Of a stretch of DNA of 64,000 nt, positions 24,437-33,876 are shown piece after piece; position 1 is the first letter of the stretch, and every line of letters starts with the position of its first letter. The notes beneath the pieces were generated by a model that saw nothing but the letters and a program-made list of their open reading frames with translations, was not told where the DNA came from and searched no databases. Both the position numbers and the translations under genes were made by a program. Source of the stretch: Paludibaculum fermentans_A. GTDB taxonomy: Bacteria > Acidobacteriota > Terriglobia > Bryobacterales > Bryobacteraceae. The stretch covers positions 3,906,001 through 3,970,000 of the forward strand of contig NZ_JBPJAQ010000001.1 of the NCBI RefSeq assembly GCF_051172195.1, read 5' to 3'.

Positions 24437-25999
24437 CTACGCGCCCACAATCTTGAACGCCAGTGCGTGCTCGCACGGCTTGGCTTCCGGCAGTTCCACC
24501 TTCAGCCCCGCGGCTTCCTGTGTGAACTTCACTTTCCCCTTAAAGCCAACCAGTTCGACATTTCGGATCTTGCCGACATTGTTTGCCCCCCCGGGCGCCA
24601 GCGCCGGGATGAGTGCTTCCTTGTCCGGCACACCCATCACGAAGGCGTAGAGCGTGGACCCCTTGCTGATGAATCGTGCGTCCTGCGGACCCAAATCCTT
24701 GCGGTTCCGCTCATTGAAGTTCCCGCCGCCCTGGGCCGATGCGCCCGTCCCCGGACCATCCCCGAAGATCTTCCACGGCCGCGTGCCGTAAATGCCCTCG
24801 TGATTCACGGCCATCCATTTCGTGATGCCGTCCAGAGTCTTCAGTTCTTCGCTGTCCAGCATGCCATTGCCAGGTAGCGGGAAGTTCAACAGCAGGTTGC
24901 CGTTCCTGCTCACGATGTCGACCAGCAGGTCCACGACGGTTTTGGCCGACTTGTACTTGATCTCCCGGTTGTAGTGCCACCCGCCGATGCAGGTGTCGGT
25001 TTGCCACGGCTGGTCCGCGATCTTGTCCAACAGGCCGCGCTCCACATCGAGGATGCCCGCGAGCACCCCGTTGATCTCGCGGTTCAGCTTGCTGCAATAG
25101 ACCGCGCCCACCTTGCCCTTGTTCTTTTTCGCGCTCTCGTTGTACAAATGCGCGATCAGGCTCAGCCCCCACTCCTGGAAGAAGATCGGACCGTCGGTGT
25201 ACAGCAGGTCCGGATGATAGTTGTCCACCAGGTCCTTGATCCGGTTGAAGTAGTGCTGCTTCCATTTCACCGGCACGTTCACCGGGCTCCAGTCGTCAGT
25301 CCGCGTACTGCCCGGCCGCACCGGCACCTCGTGCCCCTCGTGGTAGTAGTCCCAGAACTTCGGATCCGCGCCGTCATACGGCACGCCTTTCTGCGGACCC
25401 GCCTTATCGCTCAGGTGGCTCGTCTGGTACCAGTGGTAGCTCACCGCCAGGTGCTCGCTCACGCCAAACTTCAGGCCGCGCTTCTGGGCCGCTTTCTGGA
25501 ACATGCCCACGACGTCTTTCTTCGGGCCCATGTTCACTGAGTTCCAGCGGTTGAACTTCGAATTCCATAGGTCAAAGTTGTCGTGATGGACGCCCATCGA
25601 GACGAAGTACTTCGCACCGGCCTTCTGGTACAGGTCCATCAGGTGCTCGGCATCGAACTGCTCAGCCTTCCACGTCGGAATGATGTCCTTGAAGCCGAAC
25701 TTCGAAGGATGCCCATAGGTCTTCACATGGAACTGATACTGCTTGGAGCCCTCCTCGTACATCCGCTTCGCGTACCAGTCGCCCGCTTCCGTTTGTGATT
25801 GCGGACCCCAGTGCGCCCAGATGCCGAACTTGGCGTCCCTGAACCAATCCGGCGCCGCCACCGGGCGCAACGATTCACTCGTGCCGGCGAATTCGCCCTT
25901 CGGGATCTCTGGTTTTGCGTCCTGGCCTTGAGCCTGTGCCAGCCGCAGTCCTGGTGCCGCGGCCAATATTCCAAGCGCGTCGCGTCTGCTGAGTGCCAT
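24437..25999 (-). CDS. Alpha-L-fucosidase (GH29), exported
   Basis: 520 aa. Twin-arginine-type leader (MALSRRDALGILAAAPGLRL). GH29 features: WFRDAKFGIWAHWGPQSQ near the start, YFVSMGVHHDNFDLWNSKFN (the HHD substrate loop), GLKFGVSEHLAVSYHW, and the nucleophile D269 in HPDLLYTDGPIFF. The acid/base residue, variable in this family, was not assigned. It removes alpha-linked fucose from glycans such as xyloglucan or mucin-like material. Same strand as the GH27 gene, which ends 58 bases upstream of it. Confidence 0.95.
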   Translation of the reverse strand: MALSRRDALGILAAAPGLRLAQAQGQDAKPEIPKGEFAGTSESLRPVAAPDWFRDAKFGIWAHWGPQSQTEAGDWYAKRMYEEGSKQYQFHVKTYGHPSKFGFKDIIPTWKAEQFDAEHLMDLYQKAGAKYFVSMGVHHDNFDLWNSKFNRWNSVNMGPKKDVVGMFQKAAQKRGLKFGVSEHLAVSYHWYQTSHLSDKAGPQKGVPYDGADPKFWDYYHEGHEVPVRPGSTRTDDWSPVNVPVKWKQHYFNRIKDLVDNYHPDLLYTDGPIFFQEWGLSLIAHLYNESAKKNKGKVGAVYCSKLNREINGVLAGILDVERGLLDKIADQPWQTDTCIGGWHYNREIKYKSAKTVVDLLVDIVSRNGNLLLNFPLPGNGMLDSEELKTLDGITKWMAVNHEGIYGTRPWKIFGDGPGTGASAQGGGNFNERNRKDLGPQDARFISKGSTLYAFVMGVPDKEALIPALAPGGANNVGKIRNVELVGFKGKVKFTQEAAGLKVELPEAKPCEHALAFKIVGA

Positions 26000-26056
26000 G
26001 GTTTATCACCTCGGCAGCCATTCTACTTCATCGTTAACTGCAACGCTAATGGAAAC

Positions 26057-27373
26057 TCACTTCACAGGCGTGATCCGGTACAACCCGGACGCATGTGGAG
26101 ACAGTGAAAAGGTCTGCCCCTCGCTCACCCGGCCAGTATCCGCCTTCTTCCACAAATCCCTCACCACACACGTCCCGCTGAGTCCGATCTCGGTCCAATC
26201 CACGCGCACGTCGACCGTGGGGCCCTCCCCCGAATGGAACACCGCCAGATACTTCGACTTTCCGTCCGCGGCATCCGATACCCAGGCGATCGCCTCCCCC
26301 TTGCGGAACAACTCGCGCGGCTTGGACCCCTTCTGGTTCACGGCCAGCACCTCGTCGTTGGTGATCAATGCCAGCGTGGCTGGATCATTGCTGGGCAGGT
26401 CCCCGCCGAACATCATCGGCGACCGCGCGATCGCCCACAGGCTCATCAGCGTCTGCTGCTCAACGGGTGTGAACCTCGAGCGCCGGTCGTCCCCGCGCTC
26501 CGCTCGAATCCCGATCCGCCCCAGCGGCAGCATGTCACCGTCCGGCCAGGAATTCTCCCGGCTGTGACCACTCCAGGGAGCCATGAGATCGAAGTTCTTC
26601 TTCAGGTCCACCCAGCGGTCCCAGAAATCATCCGACACCCGCCACATCTGGGCATGCGCCGCGTAGAAAGCCGCCTGTTTCACATCCGCCGGGCCGGGCG
26701 AAAGGCTCAGCACCATCGGACGCCCACTCTTCCTGATCGCCTTGTCCAGCGCTTCAATCTCGCCCGCATGCAGCGGCCGGGCCATGTCGTCGGCTTTGAT
26801 GAAATCGACGCCCCATCCGGCATAGAGTTTCACGATCGAGTCGTAATACTCCTGCCCGCCTTCCTTCGTGACGTCCACTCCGTACATGTCCGTGTTCCAT
26901 TGGCAAATGGAACTCTTGTCCGCTACGTCCTCCGCTTTCCAGCGCGTACCCTGGATGGGTGTATTGCCGCGTACGGCCTGCCGCGGAATCCCGCGCATGA
27001 TGTGTATGCCAAACTTCAGTCCGAGCTTGTGCACCGCATCCGCCAGGGGCTTGAAGCCCTCTCCGCCGCCCGAGGAAGGGAATCGGTTCTCGGCCGGCAG
27101 CAAGCGCCCAAAGCCGTCCATGTTCAACTCGGCATTCGCGCGGTAGCCGTGCGCCTTCGCCTGCGCGTCCGACCACTGGATATCCACGACGATGTATTTC
27201 CAGCCATGCGCCGCCAGATGCTTCGCCATGTACTCCGCATTGGCTTTCACTTCGTCTTCCGTCACCGTGGTGCCGTAGCAGTCCCAACTGTTCCAACCCA
27301 TGGGAGGCGTCGGCGCCTGGGCATGCAGAAGAGCCGCAACACAAGGCAGTACCAGTAGTTTGATCGCTGACAT
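26057..27373 (-). CDS. Alpha-galactosidase / melibiase (GH27), exported
   Basis: 438 aa with signal peptide MSAIKLLVLPCVAALLHAQA. GH27 hallmarks: PPMGWNSWDCYGT, YIVVDIQWSDAQAKAHG, nucleophile D195 in GVDFIKADDMAR, and acid/base Asp in WRVSDDFWDRW (248/249). The barrel is followed by a beta-sandwich domain (~340-438). The substitution of the usual VDYLKYD by VDFIKAD is within family variation. It removes terminal alpha-galactose and, with the neighbouring fucosidase, probably trims decorated polysaccharides. Confidence 0.95.
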   Translation of the reverse strand: MSAIKLLVLPCVAALLHAQAPTPPMGWNSWDCYGTTVTEDEVKANAEYMAKHLAAHGWKYIVVDIQWSDAQAKAHGYRANAELNMDGFGRLLPAENRFPSSGGGEGFKPLADAVHKLGLKFGIHIMRGIPRQAVRGNTPIQGTRWKAEDVADKSSICQWNTDMYGVDVTKEGGQEYYDSIVKLYAGWGVDFIKADDMARPLHAGEIEALDKAIRKSGRPMVLSLSPGPADVKQAAFYAAHAQMWRVSDDFWDRWVDLKKNFDLMAPWSGHSRENSWPDGDMLPLGRIGIRAERGDDRRSRFTPVEQQTLMSLWAIARSPMMFGGDLPSNDPATLALITNDEVLAVNQKGSKPRELFRKGEAIAWVSDAADGKSKYLAVFHSGEGPTVDVRVDWTEIGLSGTCVVRDLWKKADTGRVSEGQTFSLSPHASGLYRITPVK

Positions 27374-27475
27374 GCATCGAGCATAACGCCATCGGTGATT
27401 CGCCGCACTCTTTGGACTTTTTTACCGGCACTGGAAAGAACGACCGGCTTTCGCGGTCCTGTTAACACCCCCTTC

Positions 27476-27500
27476 ACGTAACATTTTCATGGAGTTACGT
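27476..27500. promoter_or_regulatory. Inverted repeat upstream of coiled-coil protein gene
   Basis: ACGTAAC (27476-27482), 11-base spacer, GTTACGT (27494-27500), 45 bases before the ATG at 27546. Perfect 7-bp arms at about one helical turn plus, as expected for a dimeric regulator, lie in the 172-base gap that also separates the divergent GH27 gene. Confidence 0.45.
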
Positions 27501-27545
27501 TTGGACCTGGAATTGCCGCCTGATTAGGCCAAGGACGCATAGCCC

Positions 27546-28502
27546 ATGGACTCGAAAGAAACTAAATACGAGATCAACGACCAGAAGCCCGGGAAACAAC
27601 CCGAATGGCGGCAATGGGTCATGCCCGCTGCCATCGCGGTCCTTCTCGGGACTACTGTATGGAGCACGCTCGCTCTCACAAACGAGCGCGACCATACCGC
27701 TCAGTTAGTGAAGGGCAACCAGGAACTGAGCGCAAATGTCAGCACCATCCAGGGCCAGATGCAGTCCATGGCGGACCGCATTTACGCTCTTAACAATAAA
27801 GTGAAGACCGTCGAGCAGGCCGCCCAGCCGAAACCGGCTGAACCCGATGCCGGCGCCCCTGCTGCACCGGCCGCCCCGAAAGTTCGCAGGCGCACCGCCG
27901 TTCGCACTGGCCCGCCGAAGCCTGTCATCGCCAACGACCCACGCGTCGATCAACTCCAGGCCCGCCTGACCGACCAGCAGCGCGAACTCGAGAACGCCAA
28001 GCTCCAGATCGAAGGCGCCCGTACCGATATCGCCGGCACCCGTTCAGACTTAGGCAAGACCCGTGAAGACCTCGAGGGACGCCTGAATGCCACGCGTGAC
28101 GACCTCGGCAACACTATCGCCCGGAATCACGACGAAGTGGTGGACCTTCAGAAGCGTGGCCAGCGCAACTACTACGAGTTCCAGATCTCCAAGGCCAAGA
28201 CCTTCCAGAAGGTGGGCCCGCTCAGCCTGTCGCTGCGCAAGGCCAACAACAAGAAGAACTCATTCGACCTCACCATGCTGGTCGACGATCGCCAGTTGCA
28301 GAAGAAGAACATCAACATGTACGAGCCCGTTATGATCAGCCTGCCCGATCACATTCACCCCGTGGAACTCGTGATCAATCAGGTCTCCAAGGATCAGATC
28401 AAGGGCTACCTCAGCGAGCCGAAATACCGGAAGTCCGAGATGGCGTCCAGCGATGGACCTGCGTCGCCGAAAGCACCCGCTCTTCAACAACGGCCGCAAT
28501 AA
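27546..28502 (+). CDS. Membrane-anchored coiled-coil protein
   Basis: 318 aa. A single membrane helix near the N-terminus (WVMPAAIAVLLGTTVWSTLAL, shown in part as VMPAAIAVLLGTTVWS) is followed by a coiled coil (~50-85), a proline/alanine-rich linker, a second coiled coil with regular ARTDIAGTRSDLGKTREDLE heptads (~125-200) and a conserved beta-like C-terminal domain (YYEFQISKAKTFQKVGPLSL...). Seen in acidobacterial genomes as hypothetical protein. The topology suggests an envelope-spanning scaffold. Followed by a strong bidirectional terminator. Confidence 0.8.
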   Translation: MDSKETKYEINDQKPGKQPEWRQWVMPAAIAVLLGTTVWSTLALTNERDHTAQLVKGNQELSANVSTIQGQMQSMADRIYALNNKVKTVEQAAQPKPAEPDAGAPAAPAAPKVRRRTAVRTGPPKPVIANDPRVDQLQARLTDQQRELENAKLQIEGARTDIAGTRSDLGKTREDLEGRLNATRDDLGNTIARNHDEVVDLQKRGQRNYYEFQISKAKTFQKVGPLSLSLRKANNKKNSFDLTMLVDDRQLQKKNINMYEPVMISLPDHIHPVELVINQVSKDQIKGYLSEPKYRKSEMASSDGPASPKAPALQQRPQ

Positions 28503-28525
28503 CTCCTCTCCGTCCGTGACCAGCA

Positions 28526-28566
28526 AAAAGGGGACGATCTCGCTCAGCGAGGCCGTCCCCTTTTCT
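28526..28566. terminator. Bidirectional rho-independent terminator
   Basis: AAAAGGGGACG (28526-28536) pairs with CGTCCCCTTTT (28554-28564), enclosing CTCGC-TCA-GCGAG. T runs flank both sides, so it can end the coiled-coil gene (plus) and the convergent oxidoreductase gene (minus, ending at 28587). Confidence 0.9.
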
Positions 28567-28586
28567 ATTCACTACGCGCGCGGAGT

Positions 28587-29864
28587 CTAGCCCAGCTTCC
28601 AGGGCTTTCGATACTCCTTCGTCAGCCAGCGGTTCGCATCGGCATCGCCGGTAATCTGCTCCTTCGCCGCATCCCACTTCAGCGATCGCCCCAGCCGCAT
28701 CGAGATGTTCCCCAGATGGCACATCACCGCCGTCTTGTACCCATCCTCCACATCCGCATTCGGCTTCTTCCGGCTCTTCACGCAGTCCAGAAAGTTCCGC
28801 ACGTGCACCGAGTGCTGCTCCGTTCCCGGATACTTCTGCTGTTCGACGCCCGGCTGCTTCGCGTCCAGACCGCCCCACTTCTCACCGTTGATCTCAATGC
28901 CGCCGCGCGTCAGCCGCATCGTCCCATTCGTGCCGTGTACCGTGATCCCCGACTTCCGCGCGCTATTCATCTCGCAGGTCGTCCACGTCAGCACCCAGTC
29001 CGGGAACTGATACAGCACCTCCTGCACGTCCGGAGTCTCACCTGCCCCCGTCAGGCAATACCGCCCGCCAAAGGCCGCCACGGCCTGCGGAGCATCCGCA
29101 TTCATCGCCCACCGCACAATGTCGATATCATGCGCGCCGAAATTCGTCATCTGCCCGCCGGAGTAGTCCCACCACCAGCGGAAATGATACAGGCAGCGCA
29201 TCTTGTTGTAGGCCCTTGCCGGCGCCGGTCCCAGCCACATCTCCCAATCGAGATCGGCCGGCGGCTTCTCGTCCACCGCTGTGCCCCAGCCCGGCATCGC
29301 ATTCCGGATCAGGCTCGCCTGCACCTGCGCAATTTTCCCCAGCTTGCCGCTGCGAATCATCTCTACCGCCTGCGCATAGTGCGGACCCGACCTCTGCTGG
29401 CTGCCCGTCTGCACCACCCGGTTGTGCTTCCGGGCCGCGTCCACCATCGCCCGCCCTTCCCTGATCGTCAGCGACAACGGCTTCTCACAGTACACGTCTT
29501 TCCCGGCCTGGCAAGCTGCGATCGTCGGAATGGCATGCCAGTGGTCCGGCGTACCCACGATCACGGCGTCGATGTCTTTCCTCTCGATCACCTGCCGGAA
29601 ATCCTTGTACGAAGCCACCGGGCCGCCCGCCGTCCCGGCCTGTTCCGCCAGGGCCAGTCCCAGCTTCAGGTTCGGTTCGTACACGTCGCAAACCGCAACA
29701 GGCACAACCTCCGGATTCTTCAGGAACAGCTTCCAGTCCGCGCGGCCTTGCCCGCCTGATCCGATCAGCCCCACCCGGATCCTGTCGTTGGCGCCCATCA
29801 CCCGCTGATAGCTCGCCGCCGTCAGGGCGGCCGAGGAAAGGAAGGTTCGTCTGTCTATTGTCAT
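28587..29864 (-). CDS. Gfo/Idh/MocA family oxidoreductase with Tat-type signal
   Basis: 425 aa. Leader MTIDRRTFLSSAALTAASYQ is a twin-arginine-like signal. NAD(P)-binding Rossmann motif RVGLIGSGGQGRADWK, then VPVAVCDVYEPNLKL, DAVIVGTPDHWHAIPTIAAC and the conserved EKPLS (CEKPLSLTIREGRAMVDAA). The C-terminal domain carries DWEMWLGPAPARAYNKMRCL and GGQMTNFGAHDIDIVRWAM, with His/Asp likely in catalysis. Such exported Gfo/Idh/MocA proteins are abundant in Acidobacteria and Planctomycetes and probably act on sugars or inositols. Divergent from the TSUP transporter. Confidence 0.93.
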   Translation of the reverse strand: MTIDRRTFLSSAALTAASYQRVMGANDRIRVGLIGSGGQGRADWKLFLKNPEVVPVAVCDVYEPNLKLGLALAEQAGTAGGPVASYKDFRQVIERKDIDAVIVGTPDHWHAIPTIAACQAGKDVYCEKPLSLTIREGRAMVDAARKHNRVVQTGSQQRSGPHYAQAVEMIRSGKLGKIAQVQASLIRNAMPGWGTAVDEKPPADLDWEMWLGPAPARAYNKMRCLYHFRWWWDYSGGQMTNFGAHDIDIVRWAMNADAPQAVAAFGGRYCLTGAGETPDVQEVLYQFPDWVLTWTTCEMNSARKSGITVHGTNGTMRLTRGGIEINGEKWGGLDAKQPGVEQQKYPGTEQHSVHVRNFLDCVKSRKKPNADVEDGYKTAVMCHLGNISMRLGRSLKWDAAKEQITGDADANRWLTKEYRKPWKLG

Positions 29865-29946
29865 GGCAGTAAGTCGTGTCCGGTATTATTCTTTCACACC
29901 ACGCCTTTGCCACTGGCCGCGCGTGGCAAGATGGTAAGACTTCCTC

Positions 29947-30714
29947 ATGACTCTCTGGCATGGCGCCTCTGTCTTCGCCGCCGCGTTTGTCGCCGGCATG
30001 ATCAACTCCGTGGCCGGCGGTGGGACCCTCCTCACGTTCCCCACCCTGGTCTGGGTCGGACTCTCGCCGGTCACCGCCAATGCCACCAGCACCGTCGCCA
30101 TCTGGCCCGGAGCCCTGGGCAGCATGTGGGGCTACCGCGAGAACATCCGCCACAGCGAGCGTCGCCTGCTGCTGCTCGTCCTGCCCAGCATCGTCGGCGG
30201 CATCCTGGGCGCCTGGCTGCTGCGCTTCACGCCCCCCGCCATCTTCGCCGCCCTCGTCCCTTACCTCATCCTCTTCGCCACCATCCTGTTCATGGTGCAG
30301 GAGTCCATCCAGCGCTGGCTCGGCCTGCACCAGGCCTCCGAGACCCACAAAACCGCCCGCTGGCTTACCGGGGCCATGGTCTTTCAGTTCTTCGTCGCCC
30401 TCTACGGCGGCTACTTCGGCGCCGGCATCGGCATCCTCATGCTCGCCGCACTCAGCATCATGGGCCTGCACGACATCCACCAGATGAATGGACTGAAGAA
30501 CTTCTTCGGCATGTGCATCAATGGCGTCGCTGCCCTCTATTTCGTCGTCATGCGCATGGTCTACTGGCCCGACGTCGCTGTCATGGCCGTCGCAGCCATT
30601 GTCGGCGGCTATGGCGGAGCCGGTCTCGCCCGCCGACTGGGCCGCACCTTCGTCCGCCGCGCCGTCGTCACCATCGGCTTCGCCATGGCCATCTCTCTGC
30701 TCGTCAAACGCTAG
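29947..30714 (+). CDS. TSUP family transporter (TauE/SafE)
   Basis: 255 aa. Eight or so hydrophobic helices. The N-terminal half carries the typical GMINSVAGGGTLLTFPTLVW and NATSTVAIWPGALGSMWGYR motifs; the C-terminal half repeats GYFGAGIGILMLAALSIMGL and MNGLKNFFGMCINGVAALYF. TSUP proteins export or import sulfite, sulfoacetate or related anions. The specific substrate is not indicated by neighbours. Confidence 0.93.
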   Translation: MTLWHGASVFAAAFVAGMINSVAGGGTLLTFPTLVWVGLSPVTANATSTVAIWPGALGSMWGYRENIRHSERRLLLLVLPSIVGGILGAWLLRFTPPAIFAALVPYLILFATILFMVQESIQRWLGLHQASETHKTARWLTGAMVFQFFVALYGGYFGAGIGILMLAALSIMGLHDIHQMNGLKNFFGMCINGVAALYFVVMRMVYWPDVAVMAVAAIVGGYGGAGLARRLGRTFVRRAVVTIGFAMAISLLVKR

Positions 30715-30767
30715 CAGTCGCAAGTTTACACGCAACCCTCTTGCCGCCAGCCGCCTGCTCTGTCATG

Positions 30768-30790
30768 CTCCCATAAGAGATTTATGGGAG
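30768..30790. promoter_or_regulatory. Perfect 9-bp inverted repeat overlapping padR start codon
   Basis: CTCCCATAA (30768-30776), GAGAT, TTATGGGAG (30782-30790). The second arm contains the ATG of padR at 30784. It could be a PadR operator giving autorepression, or an RNA hairpin hiding the start codon. No separate ribosome-binding site is obvious upstream. Confidence 0.6.
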
Positions 30791-31125
30791 ACAAAACTGA
30801 CAAACAGGGCGAGCTGCTCCAGGGCACCCTCGACCTCCTCATCCTCAAGACCCTCACCCGCGGCCCCAGGCACGGTTACGCCATCGTTGAGTGGATTCAG
30901 CAGACCTCCGAGAGCATTCTCCGCGTGGAAGAAGGCGCTCTTTACCCGGCCCTCCACCGCCTGGAACTCAAAGGCTGGCTCGCGTCGGACTGGGGTGTCT
31001 CCGAGAACAAACGCCGCGCCAAATACTACGACCTCACGCCCGCCGGCCGCCAGGCTCTCGCCGATTCGACAGAGTCCTTCAACCGTCTCACCGGCGCTGT
31101 CCAGCGCATTCTGCTGTCCACCTAG
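30784..31125 (+). CDS. PadR family transcriptional regulator (ADOP-associated)
   Basis: 113 aa. The PadR fold is clear: QGTLDLLILKTLTRGPRHGY, SILRVEEGALYPALHRLELK and SENKRRAKYYDLTPAGRQAL (wing). This short form lacks a long C-terminal domain and usually sits immediately before an acidobacterial permease (ADOP). The permease starts 12 bases downstream, so the regulator likely controls it. Confidence 0.95.
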   Translation: MGDKTDKQGELLQGTLDLLILKTLTRGPRHGYAIVEWIQQTSESILRVEEGALYPALHRLELKGWLASDWGVSENKRRAKYYDLTPAGRQALADSTESFNRLTGAVQRILLST

Positions 31126-31137
31126 AGGATCCTTGCC

Positions 31138-33876
31138 GTGTTCTCTCAACTGCGCCTGCGCATCCAAGCCGCCCTCCACCGCCGCCACCTGGAACGCGAT
31201 CTGGAGGAAGAAGTTGCCTATCATCTCCAGCGCCGCGCCGACAGCCTCCGCGAAGCCGGCGATCCCGACCCGGAACACGCCGCGCTGCGCCGCTTCGGCA
31301 ACCCCGCATCACTCCGCGAGAACCTGCGCGACCAGTGGACCTTCCCACGCCTCGAATCCGTCTGGCAGGACACCCGCTATGCAGCCCGCCTACTCCGCAA
31401 CAGCCCCGGTTTCACCGCGGTGGCAGTCCTCTCACTCGCCTTGGGAATTGGGGCGAATACCTCGATCTTCACCGTCATCGACGCCATTCTCCTCAAGACG
31501 CTCCCCGTGCCGGAGCCATCCCAACTGGTAATCCTTCGCAATGCGACGAAGATCGAAAAAGACCTCCGCTGGTCTCGCACCGGATCCATGGGCGGCCTCG
31601 ACAAAGAGAGCGGGCTCCGCACCAGCAGCGTCTTCCCCTATCTCGCTTTCCAGGAACTTCAGGCGCAACTCACCTCCGCTTCCGTTTTCGCCTTCGCCAG
31701 CCTGTTCGACATTCACACCGTAGTGCAGGGCCGTGCCTCCATGGGCTCCGGCCATATGGTCTCTGGCAACTACTTCCAGGTGCTCGGTGTTCATCCCGGC
31801 TTGGGCCGCCTGCTGGTTGAGGCCGACGACCGCCCCGGAGCACCTCGCGCCGCAGTCGTCAGCCATCGTTTCTGGCAAACCGCCCTGGCCTCCGACCCCG
31901 CCGTCATCGGCCGCACCCTCGGCATCAATGCGGTCGGCTTCACCATCGTCGGAGTCACCCCGCCTGGCTTCTACGGAGTCTCCGTCGGCGGCTTCATATC
32001 CGCGCCCGACGTCTATGTCCCCCTGCAGGCCCAGCCCCTGCTGGCACCCTATACGCCGCACTCCAGCCGGAGCATTTTCCAGGCCCCCGATTTCCTTTGG
32101 CTCAACATCATGGCGCGCACCCGGCCCGGTGCCTCCCGCCAGTCCACAGCCTCCGAAGCAACCAGCCTGTGGCGCCAGTTCATCCTCGAACAGGGCTTCT
32201 CGAAAGACCCCGTCCGAGACGATTTCCGCATCATCGCCCTTGCTGGCGCCCAGGGTATCGATTCCCTCCGAACGAAGTTCGAACGGCCGCTGCTGATGCT
32301 CCAGGTTGTTGTCGCCTTGGTTTTGCTCATCGCCTGCGCAAATCTCGCCAGCCTGTTGCTCGCACGCTCCGAGAGTCGCCGCCGCGAAATCAATGTCCGC
32401 CTCGCCCTCGGCGCCGCCCGGGCCCGCCTGTTCCGGCAGTTCCTCACCGAAAGCCTCCTGCTCGGTGCGTTGGCCGCTTCCCTTGGAGTCCTATTGGCTC
32501 AGTGGGGCACGCAGGTCCTCGTGGCAGCCCTCTTCGAACGGGACGTTGCCCTTCGCCTCCAGATCCAGCCGGACCTGCGCGTCCTGCTCTTCAGCCTCAC
32601 CCTGTCCCTGCTTACCGTGTTCCTGTTCGGACTCGCGCCTGCCTTTCGCGCCACCCGTACCAGCCTGGCGCCGGAACTGCATCGGATGGCCCGCACCGCC
32701 TTCCTCAGCCGGGCCGTCATCGTCACCCAGGTGGCCCTGTCTCTCGTCCTCCTGGCCGGGGCCGCCCTATTCCTCCGTACCCTCCAGAACCTCTACTCCG
32801 TCCAGTTGGGCTTCAATAAGGAAAATGTCCTGATCTTCGCCGTCGATCCCACCCGCAACGGCATGCGGGATCAACAACTTGTGAACTTCTATGAGGCCCT
32901 TCGCGCCCGCTTGCGCGTCATCCCCGGCGTGCGGTCCGTCTCCGCCTCCAATGAGACCCTCATGAGCGGCTGGTACTCCAGTTCGATGATTGCGATGAAC
33001 GGCGAATCCGCGGCCGGCAGCCAGCCCATTAGCATGCGCTACCTGCGCGTCACACCAGACTTCTTCGAGACCATGGGCATACCACTGCCATCCGGACGCG
33101 GAATTCTCGAATCCGACACCGCTGCCGCCCCCTCTGTCGCCGTCCTGAGCGAGACCGCCGCCCGCCTCGTTGCGCCCTCCGGTTCCCCCCTCGGCCGTAG
33201 CTTTCAATGGACCGGTAAGTGGCGGGGCAAGGAGGTGACAGTAGTCGGAGTCGCCCGCGACACCCGCTCGCACGAGCTCAGCCAGCCAGTCGAACCTACG
33301 CTCTACGTCCCTTACCTGCAGGGCCCCTGGGACGTGGGGCGGCTCCAGTTTGAACTCCGCACCGCCGTGCCCGCTCGCGATGTGTTGCCACTCGTACACC
33401 AGGCCGTTCAGGCTCTCGACGCCAACTTGCCGCCCTATCAATTCCGGACTCAAAGCGAACAGGTGGATGAACGCTTCGCCCTGCAGCGCGTGCTCGCCCG
33501 CGCCTGCACGGCCTTTGGCCTCATGGCCCTCCTGCTCGCCAGCATCGGGATTTACGGCATCATCGCCCACTCAACCACTCGCCGCACCGCCGAAATCGGA
33601 GTGCGCGTCGCCCTCGGAGCCCGGCCCGCGGATGTGATCTGGCTGGTCCTGCGCCAAGCCGCGTTCCTTGCTGCCCTCGGCATTCTTGCCGGCTTGGCGC
33701 TTTCCCTTGCTTCCGCCCGGCTTATCGAAGCCAGCCTCTACCAGGTGAAAGCGACAGATCCTGCAGCCCTCGCCGCCGCCGCGGCCGTACTCGCCCTCAC
33801 CGTATTTGCTGCCGGTCTGCTGCCCGCCCGCCGCGCCGCGAAAGTCAATCCGGTCGCCGCCCTCAAGTACGAGTAG
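31138..33876 (+). CDS. ADOP-type ABC permease with N-terminal permease-prefix domain (ADOP 1)
   Basis: 912 aa, GTG start at 31138. Residues 1-70 form the permease-prefix domain (FSQLRLRIQAALHRRHLERD, EHAALRRFGNPASLRENLRD). Then two MacB/FtsX units: TM1 (GFTAVAVLSLALGIGANTS), MacB_PCD, FtsX (LLMLQVVVALVLLIACANLA), and a second half (FLSRAVIVTQVALSLVLLAG ... FGLMALLLASIGIYGIIAHS). This duplicated orphan-permease layout has no ATPase domain. The transported substrate is unknown. Confidence 0.93.
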   Translation: MFSQLRLRIQAALHRRHLERDLEEEVAYHLQRRADSLREAGDPDPEHAALRRFGNPASLRENLRDQWTFPRLESVWQDTRYAARLLRNSPGFTAVAVLSLALGIGANTSIFTVIDAILLKTLPVPEPSQLVILRNATKIEKDLRWSRTGSMGGLDKESGLRTSSVFPYLAFQELQAQLTSASVFAFASLFDIHTVVQGRASMGSGHMVSGNYFQVLGVHPGLGRLLVEADDRPGAPRAAVVSHRFWQTALASDPAVIGRTLGINAVGFTIVGVTPPGFYGVSVGGFISAPDVYVPLQAQPLLAPYTPHSSRSIFQAPDFLWLNIMARTRPGASRQSTASEATSLWRQFILEQGFSKDPVRDDFRIIALAGAQGIDSLRTKFERPLLMLQVVVALVLLIACANLASLLLARSESRRREINVRLALGAARARLFRQFLTESLLLGALAASLGVLLAQWGTQVLVAALFERDVALRLQIQPDLRVLLFSLTLSLLTVFLFGLAPAFRATRTSLAPELHRMARTAFLSRAVIVTQVALSLVLLAGAALFLRTLQNLYSVQLGFNKENVLIFAVDPTRNGMRDQQLVNFYEALRARLRVIPGVRSVSASNETLMSGWYSSSMIAMNGESAAGSQPISMRYLRVTPDFFETMGIPLPSGRGILESDTAAAPSVAVLSETAARLVAPSGSPLGRSFQWTGKWRGKEVTVVGVARDTRSHELSQPVEPTLYVPYLQGPWDVGRLQFELRTAVPARDVLPLVHQAVQALDANLPPYQFRTQSEQVDERFALQRVLARACTAFGLMALLLASIGIYGIIAHSTTRRTAEIGVRVALGARPADVIWLVLRQAAFLAALGILAGLALSLASARLIEASLYQVKATDPAALAAAAAVLALTVFAAGLLPARRAAKVNPVAALKYE

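Noticed and set aside
26234..27358. 374-codon plus-strand frame opposite the GH27 gene
   Set aside because: Shadow; the minus strand encodes the GH27 catalytic residues.
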